64,000 nucleotides of DNA from Stentor coeruleus (Eukaryota; Ciliophora; Heterotrichea; Heterotrichida; Stentoridae), in contig MPUH01000250.1 in the NCBI GenBank assembly GCA_001970955.1, positions 1 to 64,000 of the forward strand, read 5' to 3'. Position 1 is the stretch's first letter. Every line of letters starts with the position of its first letter. Below are positions 1 through 10,381 of this stretch, in pieces. Made by a program: the position numbers and the translations under genes. The notes beneath the pieces were generated by a model that had not been told where the DNA came from, did no database searches, and worked only from the letters and a program-made list of their open reading frames with translations.

Positions 1-185
1 AGCTGAGTTTGTAAAACTGCTGGGTTGTCGTAAATAAAAAAACTCCCTATACTTAGAGTAAAAGATAAAAACAAAACAAAATATCGAATTCTTGGAGGAT
101 CTAGTTTGAAAATAGGTAAAGAATCTATTGATTCGTTTATTTTAGTTCTGGATGTATAGTCTTCTGATATTTTGTCTTGAGACAT
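1..185 (-). CDS. MFSD1-like major facilitator transporter, 5' end only
   Basis: The first 61 codons are inside the window; the rest lies beyond base 1. The ATG is the complement of 183-185. After a hydrophilic leader of about 33 residues comes the first membrane segment (YFVLFLSFTLSIGSFFIYDN) followed by PAVLQTQ. The motif of a membrane helix ending in G-S-F/Y-x-x-Y-D-N-P-A-x-L-Q is typical of the first helix of MFSD1-type lysosomal transporters, known as dipeptide uniporters. Function is inferred from this short match. A 99-bp sequence directly upstream (205-303) is repeated at 568-666, so the 5' flank has been duplicated. An upstream ATG out of frame lies at the repeat edge. Another MFS family with the same first helix is possible. 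Confidence 0.6.
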   Translation of the reverse strand, partial: MSQDKISEDYTSRTKINESIDSLPIFKLDPPRIRYFVLFLSFTLSIGSFFIYDNPAVLQTQ

Positions 186-204
186 TACTTTTATTTGATA
201 ATAT

Positions 205-303
205 CATAGGTGTATTTTTAATAGGATTTGGCTTTATGAGAAAAACGCTTGAAATTATGATTTTTTTTTTGTGAGTTGGATTGAAAGTTATAAAGAATAT
301 GAT
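205..303. repeat. 99-bp direct repeat, copy 1
   Basis: This 99-bp block is identical to 568-666, including a run of ten T. It starts 20 bp upstream of the MFSD1-like ATG and would cover its leader and promoter. The sequences on either side of the two copies differ. Confidence 0.9.
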
Positions 304-567
304 TAAAATTTTGGAATTTTGATTTAGTTGACTTTTTAATTTTAGTTTTGGTGTTTGAATATTAAATCTTGCTATAAATTAGTATTTTTTATTAATAAGT
401 TTATCTTAAAAGCTATAGTATTAATATTCTAATTTGCTTTCTATATAATTTGTATGTTCAAAAGAAAAAAAAATATATCTTTTCAGTTCTAAAATGAAGC
501 TTAATATGAATAATAAAGAAAAAAAATCGTTAAATCTTTATAGAACTAATTTTTTTACCCTAAAGAC

Positions 568-666
568 CATAGGTGTATTTTTAATAGGATTTGGCTTTAT
601 GAGAAAAACGCTTGAAATTATGATTTTTTTTTTGTGAGTTGGATTGAAAGTTATAAAGAATATGAT
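568..666. repeat. 99-bp direct repeat, copy 2
   Basis: Identical copy of 205-303, offset by 363 bp. No gene start follows this copy on the minus strand; the frame from the copied ATG closes after a few codons. It looks like a recent segmental copy of the transporter 5' flank, or a local assembly duplication. Confidence 0.9.
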
Positions 667-1383
667 AATTTGAATATAATGATGAAGGAAACTCATGTAA
701 TTTGCTATTCGTTTATTTTTGAAAGATATGTATTTATATAACTAAAAAGTGATAAACTTTTAATATCATATGATTTTAGATTACTATATTTTAAAAACTA
801 AAATCTATATATTACTATAAAAATATTGAAAACTACACAAAAAATAAATATATTGATAAATAATACTATGAGCGAAGTAGCTTTATTGAAATACAATTTG
901 CATTAATATCAGCTTTTATTAAATCGAATTATGTTAATATCTTAACAATATTCTATAACTATCGCATGCCTATTTACTTCTAAATTTTTACAATTAAGAT
1001 AATTCTCACTACATCTTCTTAATCACATCTTTCACAACTACTAATTATATTTAAAATCAATCAATAAAGTATATAAATTTTTATCAATATCTTTAGATAA
1101 TAGCTATAAGTATCCTTAATAAAAATAATAGTTGATCTTCTAATCTATAAAAAAACTAACACATCTGATACTTTTATAATAAATTATTATATTTATCTAT
1201 TCTTATTCATCTATAAAAATATTTTCCATCTATTTTAATTCTTTTTCAATATTTACATCATAAAAATCATATATCAAACCTAAAACTCAATAAAACAATC
1301 TCCAAAGTTAATCAAAATATTTTATTAGCCCTAAACCCTTGATATTCTATTTACTTAATTCTTACTAACCATTAATAAAAGCA
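667..1383. other. Gene-free stretch upstream of VDAC
   Basis: AT-rich DNA without a supportable reading frame. From about 960 on, the + strand is rich in C and poor in G, the composition seen in front of other + strand genes here. It presumably carries the porin promoter and 5' UTR. No recognised motif was found. Confidence 0.6.
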
Positions 1384-2250
1384 ATGGCGAAGCTTGATAA
1401 CTTCACTGGTCTGACCAAAACCCAAGAAGATCTGTTGAAAAAGTACTACTGTTTCGGCAGTCTTGGCTTGTTAAACTTGAACGTTGTCAATGATGCCTTT
1501 ACATTCCATACTCGTGTTGCTCAAAGGTCAGAGCAAGGAACAAGAGCATCAGCTTGGCTTCAATACAAGAACGACTTACTCTTATTAAAGGCCAAGAAAA
1601 GAAATGACAAGTTTTCTCATTACAAGCTTGAACTAACCCCAACAAAAGTTATCAATAACCTCAAAGCCATTTTCGAATGCAAATTAGCAGCAGGAGAAGG
1701 TAAAAATGATGCTTCAGTAGCTGTTGAGTATACCCATGAAAAATTCAAAGAAAAAATTACTTATTTTACTCATCAAAATGCAGTCAGACTACAATTAACT
1801 ACAGGTAAACCAGAAATCGGTTTTGGTCTTGATGCTAAAGTTAAAATTGAAGGCTTACAAGTTGAAAACCTCACCCCAGCTTTTTGGTGGTTTAAAGATG
1901 GAGCTAGACTTGTACTTAAACATGTTGGCAATGATTTCAAGTCCTTTGGGAGCTTTGAAGCTTCCTTTTTCCAAGCTATAAGTGGTGATACTAACTTTGG
2001 CTCAAAAGTTGTCACAAACTGGAACAGCAAAGCTACAACTATTGAAGTTGGTGGAGATTACAAGTATGATGCCAATACCTTAGTTAAAAGCAAAATCAAT
2101 TCAGCAGGAAACATCGGTATGGCTTTGACTAAAACTTTAAGTGACAAACTCAGGGTATCCGTTGCTACCGAATACAAAGCTCAAAGTCTCCTCGCTCATT
2201 CAAGCGACGGGTACAAGTTCGGACTTCGTTTTGACTTCACTCATTAATTT
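1384..2250 (+). CDS. Mitochondrial porin (VDAC-type, eukaryotic porin family)
   Basis: 287-residue protein, the usual VDAC length (about 280). It has no signal peptide and a polar-hydrophobic alternating pattern throughout, as expected for a 19-strand beta barrel. The N-terminus (K-L-x-x-F-T-G-L-T-K) and the C-terminal strand (D-G-Y-K-F-G-L-R-F-D-F) match the eukaryotic porin layout, in which the last strand ends in the sorting signal and an aromatic residue. In the cell it would form the metabolite and ATP/ADP pore of the outer mitochondrial membrane. The ATG sits in a C-rich, G-poor leader and the stop is TAA. It is convergent with the GSK3 gene, with about 26 bp between the stop codons. 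The family call rests on pattern rather than alignment; Tom40 is a less likely alternative. Confidence 0.75.
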
Positions 2251-2276
2251 AGTTCTAAGATTTAAGATTAAATAAA

Positions 2277-3311
2277 TCATCTCCAATCCGGAGTCAGCCG
2301 ATACAATAACTCGGATGAATTAATTTTTCTTTCTTCATCAGTCCAATTAAAAAGTTCAGGCAACTCGTTACCTGAAGGTAAAAAAGTCCCTTGTTGCCTA
2401 AGTTCATTATAAAACGGATGAAGTAAACTTTCAAGTGGTTTAGGTCTATGATTAGGTGAATATCTAAGTAAACTTGCAACATAATCAACAGCATCTTTTT
2501 CAACCCCATAAAAAACCTTACTCCAAGAATTAGATTTGACAAATGGGAATTTAAACTCCGTATAATTCGGATTCATTTCTGAAATTTCATCCTTAGTTGG
2601 TGTACCTAATAATTTTATTACTTCAAATAATTGATCTACTCCACTATCTCCAGGTAATAATGGCTTACCAATAAGTAATTCAGCAATAACACAGCCAGCA
2701 CTCCAAATATCAATCATATAATTATACCCAGTAGCTCCAAATATTAATTCAGGTGCTCTATAATATCTTGAGCATATATAAGCTATATTTGTTTCACCTG
2801 ATACTAAAGCTTTAGCACTACCAAAATCACATAAGCAAAGTTTGTGGGTTATAGGATCAATAAGTAAATTTTGAGGCTTTATATCTCTATGGCATACTCC
2901 AATACCATGTAAATATGCTAAAGCTCTCATAAGTTCATATGAATAAAGTTTGACTAATATTAGAGGGACTGTTTGTTTTGCTTTTAGATATTGTTTGATT
3001 ATTTTATAAACTGTGTCTGGATAGAAATCCATTACTATGTTTAGAAATACTTCTTCTTTTTCTCCTTTTGTATAAAAGTAATGACGTAAATTTACTATGT
3101 TAGGATGAGTAAGTTCTTTCATTATTTGGAGCTCTCGGTTTTTATACCTTTTTTCTTGTAAGACTTTTTTTATTGCTACAGTGTCTCCAGATTCAATTTC
3201 GGTTGCTTGATAAACTACACCAAAACTTCCATTTCCAACTACTCGAGTTGCGTTGTAGGTGTGAACTTTTGACTCTTCTTTATGGTTTTCATCTGCATGT
3301 TGGTCAGACAT
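2277..3311 (-). CDS. GSK3: Glycogen synthase kinase 3 (shaggy-type Ser/Thr kinase)
   Basis: 344 residues, almost entirely kinase domain. Visible motifs are the glycine loop [18 protein letters not shown], catalytic [10 protein letters not shown], metal-binding DFGSAK, and the activation segment [15 protein letters not shown] with the tyrosine phosphorylated in GSK3. The C-lobe [10 protein letters not shown] and the region ending in LLYRLTPDW are also GSK3-like. The family phosphorylates primed substrates in the cytosol, including tubulin- and cilia-related targets. The 25-residue N-terminus has no RPRTTSF-type inhibitory serine site, so Akt-type inhibition is not expected. The stop is TGA, with a TAA two codons further on, which supports UGA being a true stop. 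CMGC membership is certain. Confidence 0.95.
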   Translation of the reverse strand: MSDQHADENHKEESKVHTYNATRVVGNGSFGVVYQATEIESGDTVAIKKVLQEKRYKNRELQIMKELTHPNIVNLRHYFYTKGEKEEVFLNIVMDFYPDTVYKIIKQYLKAKQTVPLILVKLYSYELMRALAYLHGIGVCHRDIKPQNLLIDPITHKLCLCDFGSAKALVSGETNIAYICSRYYRAPELIFGATGYNYMIDIWSAGCVIAELLIGKPLLPGDSGVDQLFEVIKLLGTPTKDEISEMNPNYTEFKFPFVKSNSWSKVFYGVEKDAVDYVASLLRYSPNHRPKPLESLLHPFYNELRQQGTFLPSGNELPELFNWTDEERKINSSELLYRLTPDWR

Positions 3312-3803
3312 TTTAGTTTTTTTTATTGGGAAATAGTAGAATTGATATTGGGAAAAGTGTAAAGATGTGATGTGGATGAGATTAGAAATATTTAATTTTT
3401 TGTTTTGGAAGATTAGATTAGAAAGAAATAGCCAGTTATTAGAATATTTGTTGTTGGTGTTATAGAAAAATATTTTTTTAAAAATAGGAATAGATTTAAA
3501 GATTAAGAATGGGAATATAATAATTTATATATGAAAGAGATAATTTAAGTTTATTGTGTTAGTGTTAGGGTGTAAAATTGTTTAAAGCTATTTAGAATTT
3601 TTAAATGTAATGAAAAGTTCTTTTTTATAGATTATATTTCCAGAACTTCCTAATAATTTCAATTAAGATATTATTTTTTTAGTATAAACATTAAGTTGAT
3701 CAGAAAATAGACTTATTTTTATATGCTTAAAACTTTTAATTTGTAATAGTTTGTATATAATAAAATGCCTTTAAAAATCTGCTGGCAAACTATTATTCAT
3801 AAG
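3312..3803. other. Gene-free stretch between GSK3 5' end and the first secreted-protein gene
   Basis: No supportable reading frame on either strand. The first part is rich in G on the + strand (equivalent to C-rich on the GSK3 coding strand), as in other 5' flanks in this window, and probably includes the GSK3 promoter. Confidence 0.5.
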
Positions 3804-4289
3804 CTATAAATTTGAAGTTACTACTAATCTAAACATCAGTCCGCCAGGGCCACCTCCATTTTTTACTTCAAAAACAATTTTATTCAGCCCATTAACTAAA
3901 TAAGAAAACACATCGCATAATCTTCCTGCAGATAATGTAAAAGATCCTGAATCTATTCTGCAATTAGTGGTTTTATCATTAATGTATGTTGTAAAATAAT
4001 CATCAGCTCCAACACTCAATTTTCCACTTTCTGGAATACCTGCTATATAAAAGAACTTAGTTATTGTGCTATTACCAGCAACATTCATCGCATTTTTTCC
4101 ACCTATCCATGATGCATCTAAAAGTTTTGTTGCCCACCCACCTTGTGTTGTGTAAATGGCTGCATTACCTTCAGAAAGAGTTGAAGCAACATAAACCCAG
4201 GAGCTCTCATCGCTTACAATAGAAAATTCAAGGAAAACCCCAGATGTCATGATAAATATACTAAGAAAAGTAAGGATTTTAAAGACCAT
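3804..4289 (-). CDS. Small secreted beta-sandwich protein, paralogue 1
   Basis: 161 residues with an N-terminal signal peptide (MVFKILTFLSIFIMTSGVFL). The mature part shares a layout with the products at 9506-9991 and 10382-10870: a W in the first strands, L-L/M-D-A-x-W-I, then K-F/H-F-Y-I-A/P-G, S-G-x-x-x-x-x-A-D-x-x-F-T-T-Y-I/L-N, one or two central cysteines, a conserved C-D/N-V-x-S-Y-L, N-x-(I/L)-V, and a C-terminal G-G-x-x-G-(V/L)-M-F-x-L-x-V-T-S-N. That order resembles galactose-binding-like jelly-roll domains with an S-G-x-(F/L)-x-(I/V)-x-A-D core. A carbohydrate or matrix ligand is inference. It is the most divergent of the three: it has W-I-G where the others have W-I-W. It is divergent from the large PA14 gene with 210 bp between start codons, so the two may share a promoter. 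Confidence 0.8.
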   Translation of the reverse strand: MVFKILTFLSIFIMTSGVFLEFSIVSDESSWVYVASTLSEGNAAIYTTQGGWATKLLDASWIGGKNAMNVAGNSTITKFFYIAGIPESGKLSVGADDYFTTYINDKTTNCRIDSGSFTLSAGRLCDVFSYLVNGLNKIVFEVKNGGGPGGLMFRLVVTSNL

Positions 4290-4499
4290 TTTTTATATAA
4301 AGTGATTCAGAAAAAAAAATTTAGCCAAATGTAATAATACCTTAGATAAATAAATGTTTTAGTTTATACTATAAAATTACTCAAAAAAAGAAATACCAAA
4401 ACAAAAACTCAATCCATAAATTAACACAAAAATCATCTTTTTCACAACTAAAAACATAAAATTCCTTTAATCAAACCTAATCCTAAAGCATAGTAAAAA
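4290..4499. promoter_or_regulatory. Divergent intergenic region between small secreted protein and PA14 protein
   Basis: 210 bp separate two oppositely oriented ATGs, both opening genes for secreted proteins. Composition flips within it: G-rich/T-rich on the left part and C-rich on the + strand from about 4390. A shared bidirectional promoter is inferred from geometry only; no motif was recognised. Confidence 0.4.
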
Positions 4500-7400
4500 A
4501 TGTTAATTTTCTTTCTGATCTATTCAGCCCTTTGCTGTAATCTTTAAGCAGCCGACTTACCAAGCCCAGTCCTATACTCTTCATCCTCATCCACATCCTT
4601 AACCATATCCTGGCCAGAATACCCATTGAGTACCTCTTACACACTAACATACACAGAAGATTCTATTTCTCAACAACAATCAGATCTAATATCCTTAACA
4701 ACAACAATCCCTTGTACATCAGGATCATTACTCAGCATTTCATACAAAGCTTTAATAGGATCTTCATTTACATCCGATTCCCCAAAGAAAACTTATTTAT
4801 GTTCATCTTGGCCATCAATAACTTTAACTTACACTTTAAACATGAAAAACTTAACTTTATATTGGACTTTAACCGATCCTAACCTTCTTGGTTGTAATAT
4901 TTGGTATTATTCAACTTCATGGTCTTTACTTATATCCCTTCCTCCTACAATAAACCAATATTCTATATTGACAAATGGTGGTGAGTATCAAGTTGGATGT
5001 TATAATTTATTAGGTTTTAATAATCAAACTATATCTTTTTCTCTTCCAACACAACCAATTTTTACTTTAAGTACTACAACAACTGATTCTACAGCATATA
5101 GTTTAATAGATTTTACAATAACAGCAAGTGTTCAAGATACTAATGGGCTTTCAAATAGTTTTGTATATGCAATAATTGAACTTAGAGATGTTTGTACTGT
5201 AAGTTCAGGTTATGAATGTATAAGAGTGAGTTCTACTGATCCTTATTATGTAAAAGATCTTTTAAATAGTTATTTATATTGGAATATAAGCGGAACTAGT
5301 ACTTTGATAGGAAAAATTATAGCTCCATTACCAGGGTATTATACAATAAATGTTATAGGTTTACAAGCAGGGATAATGGGTCAATTTTGGGACAATATTT
5401 GGTTTGATGGGAGTTTTGAAGTTCAGTACTTTAAAAATTTTAATATAACTTGGAATGGACCAATTACAGGGCCAGCAAGCGAATATATAAGTGCAAAGTT
5501 TTTTTACTTTTTAACGACAAGATATACTGAAAACTATACAATTTCTATTAAAGCTGATGACAATTTTAGATTGTATATAAATGGAAACTTAACTATTGAT
5601 TCTTGGACTGTTTGCTGCCATGAACAAGGAGGAGTTTATTATATGGAATTAGGGAAATACTATTATATGAAAGTGGAATATAAACAAATACAAGGAAATG
5701 CTAGTTTGATAATGTATTGGAACAGTAGGTCACAGAGTAAAGAGATAATCCCTAGTCAGTTTTTTTATTGGCCAACCAGATTCAAAGGTTCTCCATGGAC
5801 ACAAACAGTTGTCCAGGGTTTAAGTAAAGCTTCTTTGTGTTATTATACTTCAGTAACTACTTTAAAAGCAGGATATACAAGTATTATGAATTTCTACTCA
5901 GTAGACGCAAATGGTCAAATTATCAATAACCCAACTGATGTGTTTACAATACAATTCTCAAACGATATAACTTTAAATAGCACTTATGTATCAAATGGAC
6001 TTTCAACACTAACTTTTTCTTTAACTAATGCAGGAACATATACAGTCCATATAACCTTATACGGAATCGAGATAAAAAACTCTCCATTTACTTTAACAAT
6101 AACTGGTGGTGATATAAGCGCTTCTACAACATTAACTTCACTTTCAAATACTACACTTTACAACATTGGGGTATTTAATACAATAACTATTTTCCCATAT
6201 GATAAATATGAGAATTCTCTAACTTCAAGTACAGGAATTTCTATGGTTCTTACATTAGGATTACAGATTTTAAGTATTTTGTCAATATCCCCACCTAGTG
6301 ATTGGTTAAGTACATATAATAAACCAGTATATGTATATCCAAATCTTGAAATAAGTTTCAAAGTTTATATTGCAGGAACATATTCAGCATATTTTTATAT
6401 AAACTCAAACCTTGTTGCAGGTTATCCTATAACTATAGAATTTATACCTGGAGCTTATATGGTCGAACATTTTATAGTTACTTTTACTACTACACAAATA
6501 GTCGCTGGGAATAGCTTTGAAGCACTTATTCAAGCCCAAGATTGTTATTATAATAACATCACATCAAATTTTATTTTAACAAGCAGTTCTTTTACTAGTA
6601 ATAATGGAAATACTGGAACTTTACTAATTAAAGATGGAATAATAACAGCAAATATTCCTCTTACAATTGCTGGAACTAATATTTTAACTTTAATTATTGA
6701 CTCTGTTGTATTATCTATGCCAAATGTTGATGTTGCTGCTAATGAAATTCTTTCTAATAGTTATTCAGAATTAACTCAAATTACTACAAATGTTGGGGCT
6801 GGAGATATGGCTTCAGCTTTGATTGTGAGTAAAGATAATTATGGTAATACTAGATATAATCCTGATGACAATTTTGCTGTTAGTGTAAAATATGCTGATT
6901 TTGATATAATTGATAATCTAGATGGAACTTATTTGATATATTTTTATCCTTTAATTGCTGAAAGTTATAGTATTAGTGTTAAAGCTAATGCTATTGATAT
7001 TAAAGGTTCACCAGCTAATGTAGTTGTTGATGCTTCAGGAGTTAGAGGGTATTATTCTACATTAAGTACTAGTTCTAGTGTTGAAGCTGGAAAAGGTATT
7101 TTTAATATTACTTCTAAGGATATTGGGGGTAATTTTATTAGTAATCCAGTTAGGAACAAGCTTATGGGGAATATGTATTATATGGTATCTTTTAATGGTC
7201 CACAAACTTTGATTAAGAATGCTACTAATATAGACTATAGTTGTTTTAATATAAACTTCACAGAAATCATTAAATCAGGAAGTTATACTATAGTACTCAG
7301 TCTTATTGAAGAAAAAGGGCTTATAGGATTTTATTATATAGACAATTCATTTACAACTATGTATGAAATACTTAATTACCATAACCATCCTAANCTATGT

Positions 7401-9301
7401 ATGAAATACTTAATTACCATAACCATCCTAATACTTCTCCATCTTATTATACACAAAAAGATAGTACGATTAACTTTGATTGGACTAATGGTAATCCTAT
7501 AATAAACGGAGTCGCAATCCCAAGTTATTTTTCTATAAAATGGGTTGGTAAAATTTATATAAAATACTCAGAAACCTATACTTTTACTGTTACCAGCGAT
7601 TATAGAGTACGTTTAACAGTATCAAATAAAGTTTTATTTGATAACATTTCATCAAAAGTTGTGGCAACAGTTTTATCAGGAAGTTTATCTTTAATTGCTT
7701 CAAATTTTTATGATATTATTTTAGAATACCAAAATGGTGGAGATAAAGGGAAAATTTACATGCAATACTCAAGTCCAAGTGAAGGGTTGAAAATTATTCC
7801 AAGTACAGAACTTTATGGACAAGTAAATTCTTATTTGTCACCTTATAGTTTAAATGTAAATCCTACATTAACTAGTGCATCATCAATTGTTGTAAGCAGT
7901 GCTGATGAGAATTTGTTAGAAATTGGGTATTCTGGAGAAGTTAAAAGTATTGAAATTTCAACTTATGATTTGTATGGGAATAAACAGACAGCGAATGATA
8001 ATTTTATTGTGGTTGTTAAGGATACAACTACAAGTGTTAAAGTTACAGGCAGTGGAGGTATTTATTATGCAACTTTTACACTTGAGAAAGTAGGAATTTA
8101 TCTAATAGAGATTTTCCTTAAAGCATCTTCAGGCGCTTTAATGTTTTCCTCATCATTTATCTTAGAACTATTTCCAGGGGTGATATCCCCAACGAACTCT
8201 TTAATCTCTGGTTTTACAAATCTTGATGCAGGAAGTACCAAATCTTTTTCAATCTATCTTTACGATTCAGCAATGAATTCTTTAATCTCAGGAGGTTATA
8301 ATATAAAAATTGAAATAATTGGATTATCTTTATTAGTACCATCAAATCAAATACTTATTATAGACAACTATGATGGAACATATTCTGGTAGCTACATAAT
8401 CTATATTTCAGATAAATATACAGTAAATGTATATGTTGAAAATATTTTAGTATATATAGAAACTATAGAAATTTTCCCATTATCAGCTGATCCTTTATTT
8501 AGTACTTTGACTATCCCTAATTCAATTCTGTTTAATAATATTTTTACTATAGATATTTATATTAAAGACAAATATACAAATCCAGTTAATACAACACAAA
8601 ATATAGTCTGTTTTTTATATATGCCTGAAAATAGTAATTTCAGATTAAATAAACTTGTTATAACATCGATAAGTACTTCTGAGTATCAAGCTTCAGGAAA
8701 TCTTACATTACAAAATACTGATATTTCAGGAACTTGTATTAGTGGAAGTATAGAACCTATTTGCAATTTTGCAGGAATTGTGAATATTGAAACAGGGATT
8801 TTAGTAAATGGAGTTCTTGCTAAGTATTGGAATGATACATTTTTTAATGGGGTTCCAACATTAGAAAAAAATGAAGAACTTATCTCGTTTAATTGGGGAG
8901 ATAATGTTTATGGGATTAGNGAACTTATCTCGTTTAATTGGGGAGATAATGTTTATGGGATTAGTGCTAATAATGTTAGTGCTTTGTGGACTGGATTTTT
9001 ACGTTTTAGTATTGTGGAAACTAATGTGACAATAGGTATTTCAGGGACTGGGTGGAGTGAAATGTATGTGGATAAATTAGTTAAATTGATTTTACCAAAT
9101 ACAACTGAAGCTGTTATTACGTTTGAGGATTATTATTATATAGAAATATGGTTTAATAATACTGAGACAACTGCTACAATGTTTGTAAAATGGCTTGATG
9201 GAGGGGTTTTAGTAGATGTTCCAGCTTCGAACTGGTTTAGATATCTTGGAAATACTCTTATTGGAGGAAATTTAATGGTTACTAGCATTGTTGGATAAGT
9301 T
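4500..9301 (+). CDS. Large secreted FN3/PA14/filamin-like repeat protein, two exons
   Basis: Exon 1 is 4500-4536 (signal peptide MLIFFLIYSALC), then a 15-nt intron 4537-4551, then exon 2 from 4552. After removing the duplicated bases at the two N junctions (7394, 8920) the frame runs to the TAA at about 9299 and encodes about 1566 residues. Order: an FN3-like domain from about residue 15 (PVLYSSSSSTSLTISWPEYP); PA14 domain 1 at about 290-420 (I-K-A-D-D-N-F-R-L-Y-I-N-G); several filamin/Ig-like repeats (G-x-Y-x-V-x-I-x-x-x-G-x-x-I-x-x-S-P core at about 440-530 and 750-840); PA14 domain 2 at about 935-1090; more Ig-like repeats; PA14 domain 3 at about 1417-1557. There is no obvious TM or GPI tail, so it is probably secreted or matrix-bound. 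PA14 domains often bind glycans; a role in adhesion or cortex/extracellular coat is inference. Confidence 0.85.
4537..4551 (+). other. 15-nt spliceosomal intron (GTAATCTTTAAGCAG)
   Basis: It begins GT and ends AG. Unspliced it places TAA in frame; removed, it joins a 12-codon signal peptide to the FN3-like domain without frame change. The length equals the predominant intron size known for Stentor. Confidence 0.85.
7357..7431. repeat. Assembly-overlap duplication around N at 7394 (37 nt twice)
   Basis: 7357-7393 and 7395-7431 are identical and separated by one N. Both copies encode the same peptide (T-M-Y-E-I-L-N-Y-H-N-H-P). Dropping N plus one copy (38 nt) restores a single PA14 frame. This is an unmerged contig overlap. 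Confidence 0.92.
8876..8964. repeat. Assembly-overlap duplication around N at 8920 (44 nt twice)
   Basis: 8876-8919 and 8921-8964 are identical around the N. The 45 extra nt keep frame and would add 15 false residues (a second copy of E-L-I-S-F-N-W-G-D-N-V-Y-G-I) inside PA14 domain 3. Confidence 0.92.
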
Positions 9302-9369
9302 TTAGATTAGCTTTATATACATGAGGATTTTTTTTAAAATTAGTATAAGAAAGTATGTTTAGAAGGTAG

Positions 9370-9500
9370 AAAAGATATAGAGTAAACAGTCTAAAGATAT
9401 GTTATAAGTTATATCTAAAAAATAAATATTAAATACTTTTTTGCTTCAAAAAGATATAGAGTAAACAGTCTAAAGATATGCTATAAGTTATGTCTAAAAA
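9370..9500. repeat. Direct repeat of about 52 bp (two copies, 79 bp apart)
   Basis: 9370-9421 and 9449-9500 share AAAAGATATAGAGTAAACAG and the following 30 bases with two substitutions. The pair fills the gap between the convergent 3' ends of the PA14 gene and the second small secreted gene. It may cover the 3' UTRs or polyadenylation region of both. Confidence 0.85.
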
Positions 9501-9505
9501 TAAGC

Positions 9506-9991
9506 TTAGTAATTAGAAGTCACTTCCAATTTAAACATTACTCCAGCATATCCACCTGTATTTAAAACTGAAACTACTAAAACATTCATTCCGCTTCTTA
9601 AATACGATTTGACATCGCAAAAAACTCCATTAGTTAAACCAAATGTATATACTAATGATTTACAATTGGCATCAATACCATTTATGTATGTTGTAAAAGT
9701 ATCATCAGCTGCTATACGAAAAGTTCCACTATTAACAACACCAGCAATGTAAAAATGTTTAGTCACAACACCATAACCTAAAGCAGTGTTTAAATTATAA
9801 TCCCAGATCCATTCAGCATCTAATAAATCAGTTACCCAACCATACGCTGTATCATGCTTAATTGCATACTTTCCAGTAGTCGTTGGTCCAACAATCCAAC
9901 AGTTTGTATTACTAACAACTTTAAAGTCTAAAAAAACACCAGATACAAAATCAGTAAAGTAAATAGCAAGAACGATAAAGCTTACTACCAT
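9506..9991 (-). CDS. Small secreted beta-sandwich protein, paralogue 2
   Basis: 161 residues: a signal peptide (MVVSFIVLAIYFTDFVSG) followed by the jelly-roll-like domain shared with 3804-4289 and 10382-10870. Conserved points are N-C-W-I-V-G-P-T, L-L-D-A-E-W-I-W, V-V-T-K-H-F-Y-I-A-G, R-I-A-A-D-D-x-F-T-T-Y-I-N-G, A-N-C-K-S, C-D-V-K-S-Y-L-R-S-G-M-N-V-L-V-V and G-V-M-F-K-L-E-V-T-S-N. It is clearly closest to paralogue 3. Cysteines in C-W-I, N-C-K and C-D-V could form disulfides, fitting secretion. It ends about 205 bp from the PA14 gene, tail to tail, across a direct repeat. Ligand unknown. Confidence 0.82.
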   Translation of the reverse strand: MVVSFIVLAIYFTDFVSGVFLDFKVVSNTNCWIVGPTTTGKYAIKHDTAYGWVTDLLDAEWIWDYNLNTALGYGVVTKHFYIAGVVNSGTFRIAADDTFTTYINGIDANCKSLVYTFGLTNGVFCDVKSYLRSGMNVLVVSVLNTGGYAGVMFKLEVTSNY

Positions 9992-10381
9992 TTATTAAAC
10001 TATGTTATTGAGAATTAGTATATATCAAAAATAAATATAATCAATAAAAAGTATAATTTAGTTTTTAAACATTGTATAGTGAATCTATATCGGCAAATGA
10101 TAATAAGCACAAGAATTTATTTCAATGCTTTAAAAAATCTCCTCTTGTTATGCTTAGGATTTTTTGATTATTATTTTTAATAAATCTTTAGATCGTTTAT
10201 AATACAGATCCCAAATATCTATGCTATATTATAATTTTCAAGTCAATCAATCCCATAAATGTAAATTATAAGTTTCTAGGATTATTCAAGAAAATAGACG
10301 AATTCTAAGAGTTGTCTGGAATTAATATAAAACAATAGAGATATCAATGTTAAAGTCACTTTCTATTTTGTAAAATGATAA
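9992..10381. other. Gene-free spacer between two tandem secreted-protein paralogues
   Basis: About 390 bp with no supportable frame. It presumably holds the promoter of the 9506-9991 gene and the 3' end of the 10382-10870 gene. Nothing else is visible. Confidence 0.5.

Noticed and set aside
7397-9298. A second separate PA14 gene starting at the ATG near 7397
   Set aside because: The break comes from the duplicated 37 nt around the N at 7394; the protein sequence is continuous with the upstream frame.
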